Source: Jiangella anatolica (GTDB lineage Bacteria; Actinomycetota; Actinomycetes; Jiangellales; Jiangellaceae). From it: DNA of 64,000 nucleotides. Under the pieces are notes generated by a model. It saw only the letters and a list, made by a program, of their open reading frames with translations. It was not told where the DNA came from and made no database searches. The DNA lies in the NCBI RefSeq assembly GCF_003236295.1, contig NZ_POTW01000003.1:1-64000 (forward strand). The letters run 5' to 3'. Below, in pieces: positions 41,169 to 48,074 of the stretch. Numbering within the stretch: the first letter of the stretch is position 1; each line of letters opens with the position of its first letter. The translations under genes and the position numbers were made by a program.

Positions 41169-43844
41169 TCATCCCATCCGCGCCACGAGCCGTGACGCCA
41201 GATCGATCGCCGCATCGACCTCGGCCGACGGGCGCTGCTCGGCCCAGGTGTCCAGGACAGCCCGTACGGCGCTCAGCGCGGCGGCGCCTCCGCCGCCACG
41301 GCGGGCCCGCACCACCGAGTTGACGACTTCGCGTTCCTGATCCGGTGAGGCGACGCCGGCCCGTGCCGCCCGGACGACGGCACCTGCCAGGTCGGTCAGG
41401 GTGGGAGGGGTCCATGCCAGCCGAGCGGCTTTCGTCGAGCCTGGCAACCCGGCCACGTCCACGGTGAGCGTGGCGCCGTCGGCCGTGAGGTCGAGCTCCA
41501 CTCCGTCGTCGAGTTCGATCGCGCCGGAGACGTCCGCCGCGAGCTGGATGACGATGGTCGTCGACTCCTGGGTGGGGTCGCTCACGTGGACGGTCAGCTC
41601 GTCGTCGCCTTCCTCGACGGCGACCGCGGCGCCGGTGTCCGTCGACACCAGCGATGCCGACCCGGGTGTGAAGAACACGAAGCCGGTGCGTCCGCTCGGC
41701 TCGTCACGCACGGCCTGCATGTCAGGCGTCCGGACGACGACGTGGTAAGGCGGCGCCGCGGACGCCGCGGCGGTAGCGCTGGCGGAGACGCCGGGTAGGA
41801 CGGCGTAGGCATAGCCGGCGGGCGGCGAGGCCGTGCCGTGCGGCAGCACCAGCGTGACGTAGTCGTGCAGGCGTTCGGTCGTGGCGCCGGCGTAGGTCGC
41901 GCCCGTGTTGATGTCGACGGGGCGCCCGCGCCGCTGTTCCTTGACGACGGTCAGATCGTGCGGCTCGAGCAGGAGATACCCCGCCGTGCCCGCCAGGTGT
42001 GCCCACCGCGCCGCTGCGAAGTGGCCCGATGCGCCCGCCGCCGAGCCGTCGACGGTCAGCGTGCCGCTGCTCACCTGTGTGACCCGCCGGTTCTCGACAG
42101 TCGTCTCAGCGGTTCGTCCGGCGCCGACGGTGATGCCGGCGCCCAGCAGCACATAGCCGTGCTCGAAGAAGAACCGGGAGAAGCGGCCGTGCATCGTGGA
42201 CGGCGGCTCGCCGGCGAGGTCGATCGCCGCCGCGCCCCAATCCCCGGCGGTGACGCCGCCGGCCCAATAGCTGGGATTGTGGTACTCGTTCGCCCATCCA
42301 CCCGGGTAGGGGTCGCGGGCCACCGTGTCGATCGTGACGCCGGGGATGCGGTAGGAGTCGATCGTCGCCCAGTAAGCGTCGTCGTACTGCACGATGTCCG
42401 ACGTGTACAGCATGACCGCGGCATCGGACTGATACCACCCGCGCTTGTTCTCGACCAGTCCCTTCTCCGCGTTCGCCATCCGCCAGGAGTGCATCGCCAG
42501 CACCGCGATCCAGTCCGCCCGCCGATGCAGCACCCGGTCCATCACGCCGTACACCCAGGTGCCGGTCAGCGGCGGACGCGGCGCGATGCCCGGGTCGGCG
42601 AGGATGGCCGAGGCGATCGAGGCCTGCGCCAGCGTCAGCCCGGCGGTCGCCGGCTGACCACGGTACGGCAGCTCCGCCTTGATCAGCGATGCCAGCCGGG
42701 CGCGGTTCGTGGCGTCGGCACTGGCCAGCAGGTCGATGAAGCCGGCGAGGAACGAGGTGCCGGTCTCCCGGCCACCGAGCGGCCGGTCCACCTGGCGGCC
42801 CCGCACGGTGTCCGGGACCCGGCTGCGGAACAGCCACGGCTCGTACGCGGACCAGACCCACTCCCACAGGATGCCGGTGTCGGGCTGCCACTCGGTGCCC
42901 GCCGTGCGCGCGGTGATGGCGGGGATCGAGCCCAGGTAGGAGGTGCCGTAGAGGCCGATGTACGGGAACTGCCCGTGCTGGACGAACGAGCCGTCCGGGT
43001 AGAACCCGTCGTGGCTGAAGAAGGCGGCGTTCTCCGTCTGGGGGTCGATCAGGCCGGGCGGCCGCGGGTCGGGGTCCGCCCACGCGAGCACCGGCAGCAG
43101 ACCGTCCCGGCCGGCGACGACGTCGTCCTCGTCCTCCCCGAGCAGGCCGCGCCCGACGAAGCAGTCGCAGAACCAGACCCGGTTGCCGGCGGCGGCGAAC
43201 GTGCCCGAGGTCGGGATCGCCGGGGTGAAGTGCTTGCTCCCGGCGACGACGGCGGCGGCCGTCCCCGGCGTCAAGGCGTCGTAGGTGAGCACGACCGTGT
43301 CGTGGATGGTCCGCGGGATGGCGATGTCCCAGTCGTACCAGTCGCCGAAGCGTACGCCGCTGGTGGACCAGACATCGGACGTGAGGAAGTCCAGTGCCTC
43401 CTGGATCGCGGCGAGCACAGCGTCCGCGTCGGCGCCGAGCACACCGGCCGCCCAGGCCAGCGCCATCTCGCGCAGCCGCCTGGTGCTGTAGGAGACCCGT
43501 TGCGAGTCCTGGTACGTCGCACGGCTGGTGAATGGAGCGTCGGTGAAGACGCCGAGTCGCGGTTCGGCGCGGTCGATGCCGGCGAGATGGGTGCGCGCAG
43601 TCGTCGCGAGCTGCTGTGCGGGCGCCGCCACCAACGGATCGTCCACGTCCAGGTCCGCGGGAATGTAGAAGCGCCGCCACCGCTCTCGGGCCGCGGCGAA
43701 AGCGGCAGGGTCCGCGGTGATCGCCGGGGCGGCCCAGGCACTGCCTGCCGGGCCGCGTACGAGGTCGATGCCGAGCGCCGCGGCGGTGGCCCCCAAACCA
43801 CCGATCAGGACGTTCCGCCGGCTGATTCCGTTCGATCCGCTCAT
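41169..43844 (-). CDS. Tat-exported PL8-family polysaccharide lyase
   Basis: This 891-residue protein has a twin-arginine signal (SRRNVLIGGLGATAAALG), an alpha/alpha toroid (about 50-390) and a beta-sandwich C-terminus, as in hyaluronate, chondroitin and xanthan lyases. The conserved FVQHGQFPYIGLYG places His 290 and Tyr 299 nine residues apart, as in characterised PL8 enzymes; GNRVWF (Asn about 221) may supply the catalytic Asn. It cleaves uronate-containing polymers by beta-elimination. Host polymer is unknown. The ATG at 43844 follows GGGAG. Confidence 0.85.
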   Translation of the reverse strand: MSGSNGISRRNVLIGGLGATAAALGIDLVRGPAGSAWAAPAITADPAAFAAARERWRRFYIPADLDVDDPLVAAPAQQLATTARTHLAGIDRAEPRLGVFTDAPFTSRATYQDSQRVSYSTRRLREMALAWAAGVLGADADAVLAAIQEALDFLTSDVWSTSGVRFGDWYDWDIAIPRTIHDTVVLTYDALTPGTAAAVVAGSKHFTPAIPTSGTFAAAGNRVWFCDCFVGRGLLGEDEDDVVAGRDGLLPVLAWADPDPRPPGLIDPQTENAAFFSHDGFYPDGSFVQHGQFPYIGLYGTSYLGSIPAITARTAGTEWQPDTGILWEWVWSAYEPWLFRSRVPDTVRGRQVDRPLGGRETGTSFLAGFIDLLASADATNRARLASLIKAELPYRGQPATAGLTLAQASIASAILADPGIAPRPPLTGTWVYGVMDRVLHRRADWIAVLAMHSWRMANAEKGLVENKRGWYQSDAAVMLYTSDIVQYDDAYWATIDSYRIPGVTIDTVARDPYPGGWANEYHNPSYWAGGVTAGDWGAAAIDLAGEPPSTMHGRFSRFFFEHGYVLLGAGITVGAGRTAETTVENRRVTQVSSGTLTVDGSAAGASGHFAAARWAHLAGTAGYLLLEPHDLTVVKEQRRGRPVDINTGATYAGATTERLHDYVTLVLPHGTASPPAGYAYAVLPGVSASATAAASAAPPYHVVVRTPDMQAVRDEPSGRTGFVFFTPGSASLVSTDTGAAVAVEEGDDELTVHVSDPTQESTTIVIQLAADVSGAIELDDGVELDLTADGATLTVDVAGLPGSTKAARLAWTPPTLTDLAGAVVRAARAGVASPDQEREVVNSVVRARRGGGGAAALSAVRAVLDTWAEQRPSAEVDAAIDLASRLVARMG

Positions 43845-43942
43845 GGCCTGACTCCCTTGTCGGGTCCTCCGATTGCCACGTGTCGCTCGTGATATCGGGC
43901 CGACACTAGGACCGGGCGGAGTGCCGGCGGGAGACAAGCGAT

Positions 43943-43949
43943 CGGAACC
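43943..43949 (-). promoter_or_regulatory. Candidate operator before the lyase gene
   Basis: CGGAACC within GCGATCGGAACCGGTCACC lies 99 bases upstream of the lyase ATG. The same core stands before the regulator and the Gfo/Idh gene. Confidence 0.3.
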
Positions 43950-43951
43950 GG

Positions 43952-44275
43952 TCACCCCAACCGCTGTCGGCGCCCTCGCGCCGTGACGCTGCCGACATGG
44001 CAGCAGCCAGTTCCGAGCGACGAGGCGCGCGGGACCAGGGCCAGGCGCCGGATCTCGCCTTGGCGGCTCGTGTGCTCACGACTGGGCTGGACTGGACTGC
44101 GTCTGCGCGCGAGCGTGGTCAAGGTGGTGTCGGTGAGCGAGGCGCGCGCGGCGTGCCGATCACGGTCGTCGCCGGCGAGTAGCAGCGCCCGGAGCCGGTT
44201 GGTCTGCGCGGTGGTGAGGTCGCGGCGGTCGCCGAGCGACCGTGACGGTGGCTTCCGGCGGTCCACGGTCGGCAC
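43952..44275 (-). pseudogene. IS110-type transposase remnant
   Basis: The minus strand encodes DRRDLTTAQTNRLRALLLAGDDRDRHAARASLTDTTLTTLARRR and a basic tail with HTSRQGEIRRLALVPR. This is the middle helical region of IS110/IS1111-family DEDD transposases. The DEDD catalytic part and C-terminus are missing, and there is no start or terminal inverted repeat. It sits about 85 bp inside the right boundary of the island and may mark an old insertion that brought or broke it. Confidence 0.7.
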
Positions 44276-44360
44276 GTGGCCAATACGTGTCCAAGTTCGC
44301 GAAGCCGCCTTCGCAGATTGTGTGTTCTCGCAGGTCAGGGGCGGTCCACCATGGGGCCGC

Positions 44361-44413
44361 CACGCCGCTCTCCCAAGGCGGTAGCGCGGGTTCGAATCCC
44401 GTCGGGGCTACCA
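44361..44413 (+). pseudogene. tRNA-Glu 3' fragment (attR-like copy)
   Basis: The fragment starts CACGCCGCTCTCCCAAGG and continues through the T-arm and CCA exactly as in tRNA-Glu at 32021-32072. Two changes alter the anticodon loop (CTCTCAA to CTCCCAA), and the 5' acceptor and D-arm are absent or unrecognisable. It therefore cannot fold as a tRNA. Confidence 0.8.
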
Positions 44414-44452
44414 TGTCGGCCCCTCACCTGCGAGAACGTAGGTGAGGGGCTG
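44375..44452 (+). repeat. attR-like direct repeat, right copy
   Basis: This matches 32034-32111 in all but a few bases, including the terminator stem CCCCTCACCT/AGGTGAGGGG. It marks the right end of the island. Confidence 0.78.
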
Positions 44453-44659
44453 TTTTCGTTCGTCCGGCCGTCGACGGCTATGGGCGGCCCTCAACGGCTG
44501 TTCTTGTCGAATACGTGTCGAAGTTTCGCGGCCGCGCGGCATACGAATTCGACGGCGCAAGGCGCAGGCTGGCGAGGCTGGGCCGGATGCGAGGTGATCC
44601 TGGGATCTGCTGGCGGCAGAACGCTGCCGCCGGCGGGCGCAGTCCACCCGTAGGCTCGC
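44453..44659. other. Non-coding junction right of the island
   Basis: The first 85 bases loosely repeat the sequence that follows tRNA-Glu at 32112-32200, extending the duplicated boundary. No gene is seen. A TAGGCT box at 44651-44656 is a candidate -10 for the MFS gene. Confidence 0.4.
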
Positions 44660-45916
44660 GTGGTGCGAACGCGGCAGCCGCTTGGGCGGGCATTGAGGAA
44701 CGTCGTGGCGGCGAATGCCAGTTCGAGCTTGGGCGATGGCATCGCGAGGGTCGCGGCCCCGTTGCTGGCGGTGCGGCTGACCGATGATCCGCTGCTGGTG
44801 TCGGGTATCGCGGCGGTGGCGCTGTTGCCGTGGCTGATCTTCGCCATCCCGGCGGGCATCTTGCTGGATCGCATCGACCGGCGACGCGCCATGACGTTCG
44901 CGAACGGGGTGCGGTCGCTTGTGGCGGTCCTCCTGCTGGTGCTGTTCGCGACGGACGCGCTGACGATCTGGTGGCTCTACCTGGTCGTGTTCGTCTACGG
45001 GGCGTTCGAGACGGTCTACGACGGCGCGCTGCGGGCGGTCCTGCCCTCGATCGTCGCCAGGCCGGACCTCCCTCGAGCGAACTCGCGGGTCGAGGCCGGG
45101 GAGATCGTCGTCCAGCAGTTCCTGTCCGGGCCGCTGACCTCGGCGCTGTTCGCGGTCTCGGTGGTGGTGCCGCTCGGGATCAACGCCCTGACGTACGCGA
45201 TCGCCGGCGTCCTGGCGGTGTTCCTCCCGGTCGCGGCCGCGGGCAGCCACCGCACGAACCCGACCGGCGAACCGCACGTGGCTTGGTACCGGCAGTTCAG
45301 CGATGGGTTCCGCTACCTCATGGGTGATCCGATGCTGCGGAACCTGTGGATGATCAGCGTGGTGATCGGCCTGCTGTTCTCGGCCGCCACGGCCACGATG
45401 GTGCTCTACGTGCTGAACCGGCTCGGGCTGCCGGAGGCGTGGTACGGCGGGTTCATCCTGGCCGGCGCGATCGGTTCACTCGGCGCCGCCACGATCGCCG
45501 ACCGGCTCAAGGAGCGGTACCGGGCCGGGCCGGTGATGGCCGTGGCGCAGACCGTGGCGCTGGCGGCGCTGGTGCTGATGGGCGCGGTTCCGGTGCTCGG
45601 CGTGGTGGCGGTCGGCTATCTGGTCTCCGCCGGCGGCACGACGGTGTGGAACATCCTGGTCATGTCGCTGCGCCAGGCCGCGATCCCGGGCCGACTGCTG
45701 GGCCGGGTCCACGGCACCTGGCGCACGCTGCTGTGGGGCACCATGCCGCTCGGCGCGTTGCTGGGCGGACTGCTGGGCCGGATCGACCTGCGTGCCCCGT
45801 TCCTGATCGCCGGGGGCGCGGCGACGCTGGTCACGCTGGCGTCGTTCCGCTTCCTGTCCCGTTTGCCCAACCCGGAGGAACTCGACGATGCGGACGCCGC
45901 CCTCCCGACACACTGA
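44660..45916 (+). CDS. MFS transporter (drug-export type)
   Basis: This 418-residue protein has about 12 predicted membrane helices and the loop motif GILLDRIDRRRAMTFAN between helices 2 and 3. It resembles the MFS_3/TetV group of exporters (SSLGDGIARVAAPLLAVRLTDDPLLVSG, GTTVWNILVMSLRQAAIPGRLLGRVHGTWR). The substrate is unknown. Starts are two consecutive GTGs (44660, 44663) lying 3-7 bases after a TAGGCT box, so it may be leaderless. It is the first intact gene beyond the island. Confidence 0.85.
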   Translation: MVRTRQPLGRALRNVVAANASSSLGDGIARVAAPLLAVRLTDDPLLVSGIAAVALLPWLIFAIPAGILLDRIDRRRAMTFANGVRSLVAVLLLVLFATDALTIWWLYLVVFVYGAFETVYDGALRAVLPSIVARPDLPRANSRVEAGEIVVQQFLSGPLTSALFAVSVVVPLGINALTYAIAGVLAVFLPVAAAGSHRTNPTGEPHVAWYRQFSDGFRYLMGDPMLRNLWMISVVIGLLFSAATATMVLYVLNRLGLPEAWYGGFILAGAIGSLGAATIADRLKERYRAGPVMAVAQTVALAALVLMGAVPVLGVVAVGYLVSAGGTTVWNILVMSLRQAAIPGRLLGRVHGTWRTLLWGTMPLGALLGGLLGRIDLRAPFLIAGGAATLVTLASFRFLSRLPNPEELDDADAALPTH

Positions 45917-46215
45917 CGTGCAGGTGGTCGCCGGTGGGGGAGTTGGGGTCGTGCCTGCCGCCGCCGTCGTAGGGACGCCAGCCCTCAGGTGCAGGAGCTG
46001 GCGGGTGATGAGGCCGGAACTGGTCGGGTCGGGGACCAGGCCGCCCGGGACGTCGGCGAACGGCGCGGGTGGCGCGGGGACCAACGATGGCATCGCCGGC
46101 GTCTGGCGCTGAGCGGTCCGCGCCTCCTTGCTCGCGGCTTCCAGCCAGGCGGTTGGATCGCGCTCGGTCGGCCCCCTCGGGAACGCCCGTTCGTCACGAG
46201 TCGGGCGTCGATCGG
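45917..46215. other. Intergenic stretch without a recognisable gene
   Basis: About 300 bases between the MFS and hydrolase genes carry only short open frames with Arg/Pro-rich translations. On the minus strand a stretch reads VPGGLVPDPTSSGLITRQLL, which could be a gene remnant, but I cannot assign it. Confidence 0.4.
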
Positions 46216-46233
46216 GTCGGTCCTACGACCGAC
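46216..46233. promoter_or_regulatory. Inverted repeat upstream of the hydrolase gene
   Basis: GTCGGTC-CTAC-GACCGAC is a perfect 7-bp dyad about 33 bases before the ATG, the position of a repressor site. AGAGGA at 46255-46260 is the likely ribosome binding site. Confidence 0.4.
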
Positions 46234-46266
46234 TGCGTCCTAGCACGTGATACGAGAGGAACCGCG

Positions 46267-47193
46267 ATGACCCCGATCCTGCACGTCCGCACCGATGTCC
46301 TCGACATCGCATATGTCGAGGCCGGCCCGGCCACCGGCCCGGCCGTCGTGCTGTTGCACGGCTACCCCTACGACATCCACAGCTACGTCGACGTCGCGCC
46401 ACGGCTGGCGGCGCTGGGCTACCGGGTCGTGGTGCCCTACCTCCGCGGCCACGGTCCGACGCGTTTCCTGGAGGACTCGACGCCGCGCTCCGGGCAGCAA
46501 GCGGCGCTGGGCGCGGACGTCCTCGGCCTGATCGACGCGCTGGAGCTCCCCGAGGCCGTGCTCGCCGGGTATGACTGGGGCGGCCGTGCCGCCTGTGTGG
46601 TCGCGGCACTGCGGCCGGAGCGCGTCACCGGGCTGGTGAGCGTGAACGGCTACCTGATCCAGGACGTGACCGCCTCGGCGCGACCCATCAGTCCCGAGCT
46701 CGAGGCCGGCTTCTGGTACTTCTACTACTTTCTCACCGAGCGCGGACGGGCCGGTCTGACGGCCAACCGACGCGAGATCGCCGAGGTGATCTGGCGCCGC
46801 AACTCGCCGGCATGGGACTTCGACCAGGCGACGCTCGACCGGGTGGCGGCCGCGTTCGACAACGACGACTACGTCGACGTCGTCCTGCACTCCTACCGGC
46901 ACCGACTCGGGCAGGCTCCCGGGGCGCCGGAGTACGAGGCGCTCGAACGTGAACTCGCGCGGATGCCGACGATCTCAGTACCGAGCGTGACCCTGGCCGG
47001 ACTGGCCGACGGCAACTTCCCGGCGGCCGAAGGCCTTCCCGACGTCGGCCGGTTCACGGGTCCTCGCCTGCACCGGCGGGTTCCGGAGGCGGGGCACAAC
47101 CTGCCGCAGGAGGCGCCGGATGCGTTCGTCCAAGCGGTCCTCGACGTGACCCGGCTGGCGACCGGTCGTGACCAGGTGCTGGACGCGTCGTAG
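46267..47193 (+). CDS. Epoxide-hydrolase/dehalogenase-like alpha/beta hydrolase
   Basis: This 308-residue protein has the oxyanion motif LLHGYPYD, a PYLRGHGPTRF loop, an elbow AGYDWGGRAA in which the nucleophile is Asp rather than Ser, and a C-terminal His in EAGHNLPQE. An Asp nucleophile points to epoxide hydrolase or haloalkane dehalogenase chemistry rather than esterase. It is cytoplasmic. It ends immediately before the converging sigma-factor gene, with no spacer. Confidence 0.82.
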   Translation: MTPILHVRTDVLDIAYVEAGPATGPAVVLLHGYPYDIHSYVDVAPRLAALGYRVVVPYLRGHGPTRFLEDSTPRSGQQAALGADVLGLIDALELPEAVLAGYDWGGRAACVVAALRPERVTGLVSVNGYLIQDVTASARPISPELEAGFWYFYYFLTERGRAGLTANRREIAEVIWRRNSPAWDFDQATLDRVAAAFDNDDYVDVVLHSYRHRLGQAPGAPEYEALERELARMPTISVPSVTLAGLADGNFPAAEGLPDVGRFTGPRLHRRVPEAGHNLPQEAPDAFVQAVLDVTRLATGRDQVLDAS

Positions 47194-47943
47194 TCACGGG
47201 ACCCCTGGCGCGGGGCGGTGGGTGAGTCGCATGGGTGCCCGATCGTGTGTCCGCGTCGACGGCTGCGCGGCGCGCATGAGCAGCGCCTCGAGTGATGCGA
47301 GGTCTCCGGTGCGAGTTGCCGCCTCGAAAGCCGTCACGAGGCGACGGTGGTCGGTGGCGTCGACCGGCCGCTCGTGGTCACCTTCGATGCGCTGCTGGGC
47401 CCTTCGTACCAGCTGTCGCGCGTTGGCGCTGCTGGTGCGCAGCAGGCGTGCGATCTCACCGTACGGATAGTCGAAACCTCTGCGCAGCACGTACGCGGCG
47501 AGCTTCCCGGAGCTCAGCCGCGCCATCAGGAGCTCGAGTATCTTCTCGAGGACGGCCTTCCGCTCGGCTTCGAGCGCCGGGTCGTTGGAGGGGTCCGCCA
47601 GCCTGGCGAGGGGTGACTCGGTGGGGGCCTCGTGCCGGTGGCGAGCCGACTGGATGACATTGATCGCGAGATGGGTCGTGGTCGTGGTCAGGAATGCCGC
47701 AGGGTTCTTGATGAGGCCGCGGTCGGTGCGCTGCCAGCGGAGCCACGCCTCCTGAACCACGTCCTCGGCGCTCGCGACGTCGCCGGTGACGCGATGGGCG
47801 ATCCGGAAGAGCTGGGTGCGCTCCGCGAGGAAGACCTCGAGCGCGGTGTCGAGCCCTGCGCCGGCGGTCTCGTTCGCCTGGCCGGTCCCCGACCGGACCG
47901 GTGGGTCGGCTGGTGTGGCGGTCTCCAGTCCTGGCGCGGTCAT
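47194..47943 (-). CDS. ECF sigma factor (SigJ-like) with shortened C-terminus
   Basis: This 249-residue protein has region 2 (FRIAHRVTGDVASAEDVVQEAWLRW) and region 4 (LSSGKLAAYVLRRGFDYPYGEIARLLRTSSANARQLVRRAQQRI). The start of a SnoaL-like tail (HRRLVTAFEAATRTGDLASLEALL) follows, as in SigJ/ECF41-type factors, but stops about 30 residues later in an unrelated sequence. In that group the SnoaL domain modulates activity, so regulation here is probably altered. AGGAGA precedes the ATG. It lies 131 bp behind the LuxR gene on the same strand. Confidence 0.82.
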   Translation of the reverse strand: MTAPGLETATPADPPVRSGTGQANETAGAGLDTALEVFLAERTQLFRIAHRVTGDVASAEDVVQEAWLRWQRTDRGLIKNPAAFLTTTTTHLAINVIQSARHRHEAPTESPLARLADPSNDPALEAERKAVLEKILELLMARLSSGKLAAYVLRRGFDYPYGEIARLLRTSSANARQLVRRAQQRIEGDHERPVDATDHRRLVTAFEAATRTGDLASLEALLMRAAQPSTRTHDRAPMRLTHRPAPGVP

Positions 47944-48074
47944 CAGTGGTCTCCTCTTCGGCAACGGCATCCCTCGGCTGCGACGAGACCAACCCTCTGC
48001 CCGCGTGGCGTCCGGGCGGACCACGAGGCGCGCGTGGTCGGTGCGTGGGGTGTCCGTGGGAACGACCACGGACC

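Larger units (their letters stand above)
32034..44451. mobile_element. Putative genomic island at tRNA-Glu (about 12.3 kb)
   Basis: The island is bounded by a direct repeat of the tRNA-Glu 3' region and its terminator (32034-32111 and 44375-44452). Within the repeat, 41 bp are identical, then about 35 more after a 2-base difference. The inside holds a catabolic locus wholly on the minus strand, plus decayed genes at both ends (ABC ATPase, IS110-type transposase). No integrase, excisionase or origin is visible, so it appears immobile now or was moved in trans. Base composition is not obviously different from the surroundings. The tRNA side keeps a complete gene, as expected for integration into a tRNA 3' end. 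Confidence 0.65.

Noticed and set aside
32034-44452. Prophage or conjugative element
   Set aside because: No phage structural, replication, relaxase or transfer genes are found in the interval; the contents are metabolic.
45476-46093. Minus-strand gene of 205 codons
   Set aside because: It is mostly antisense to the MFS gene; only a short stretch near its start is outside, and it does not match a family I recognise.
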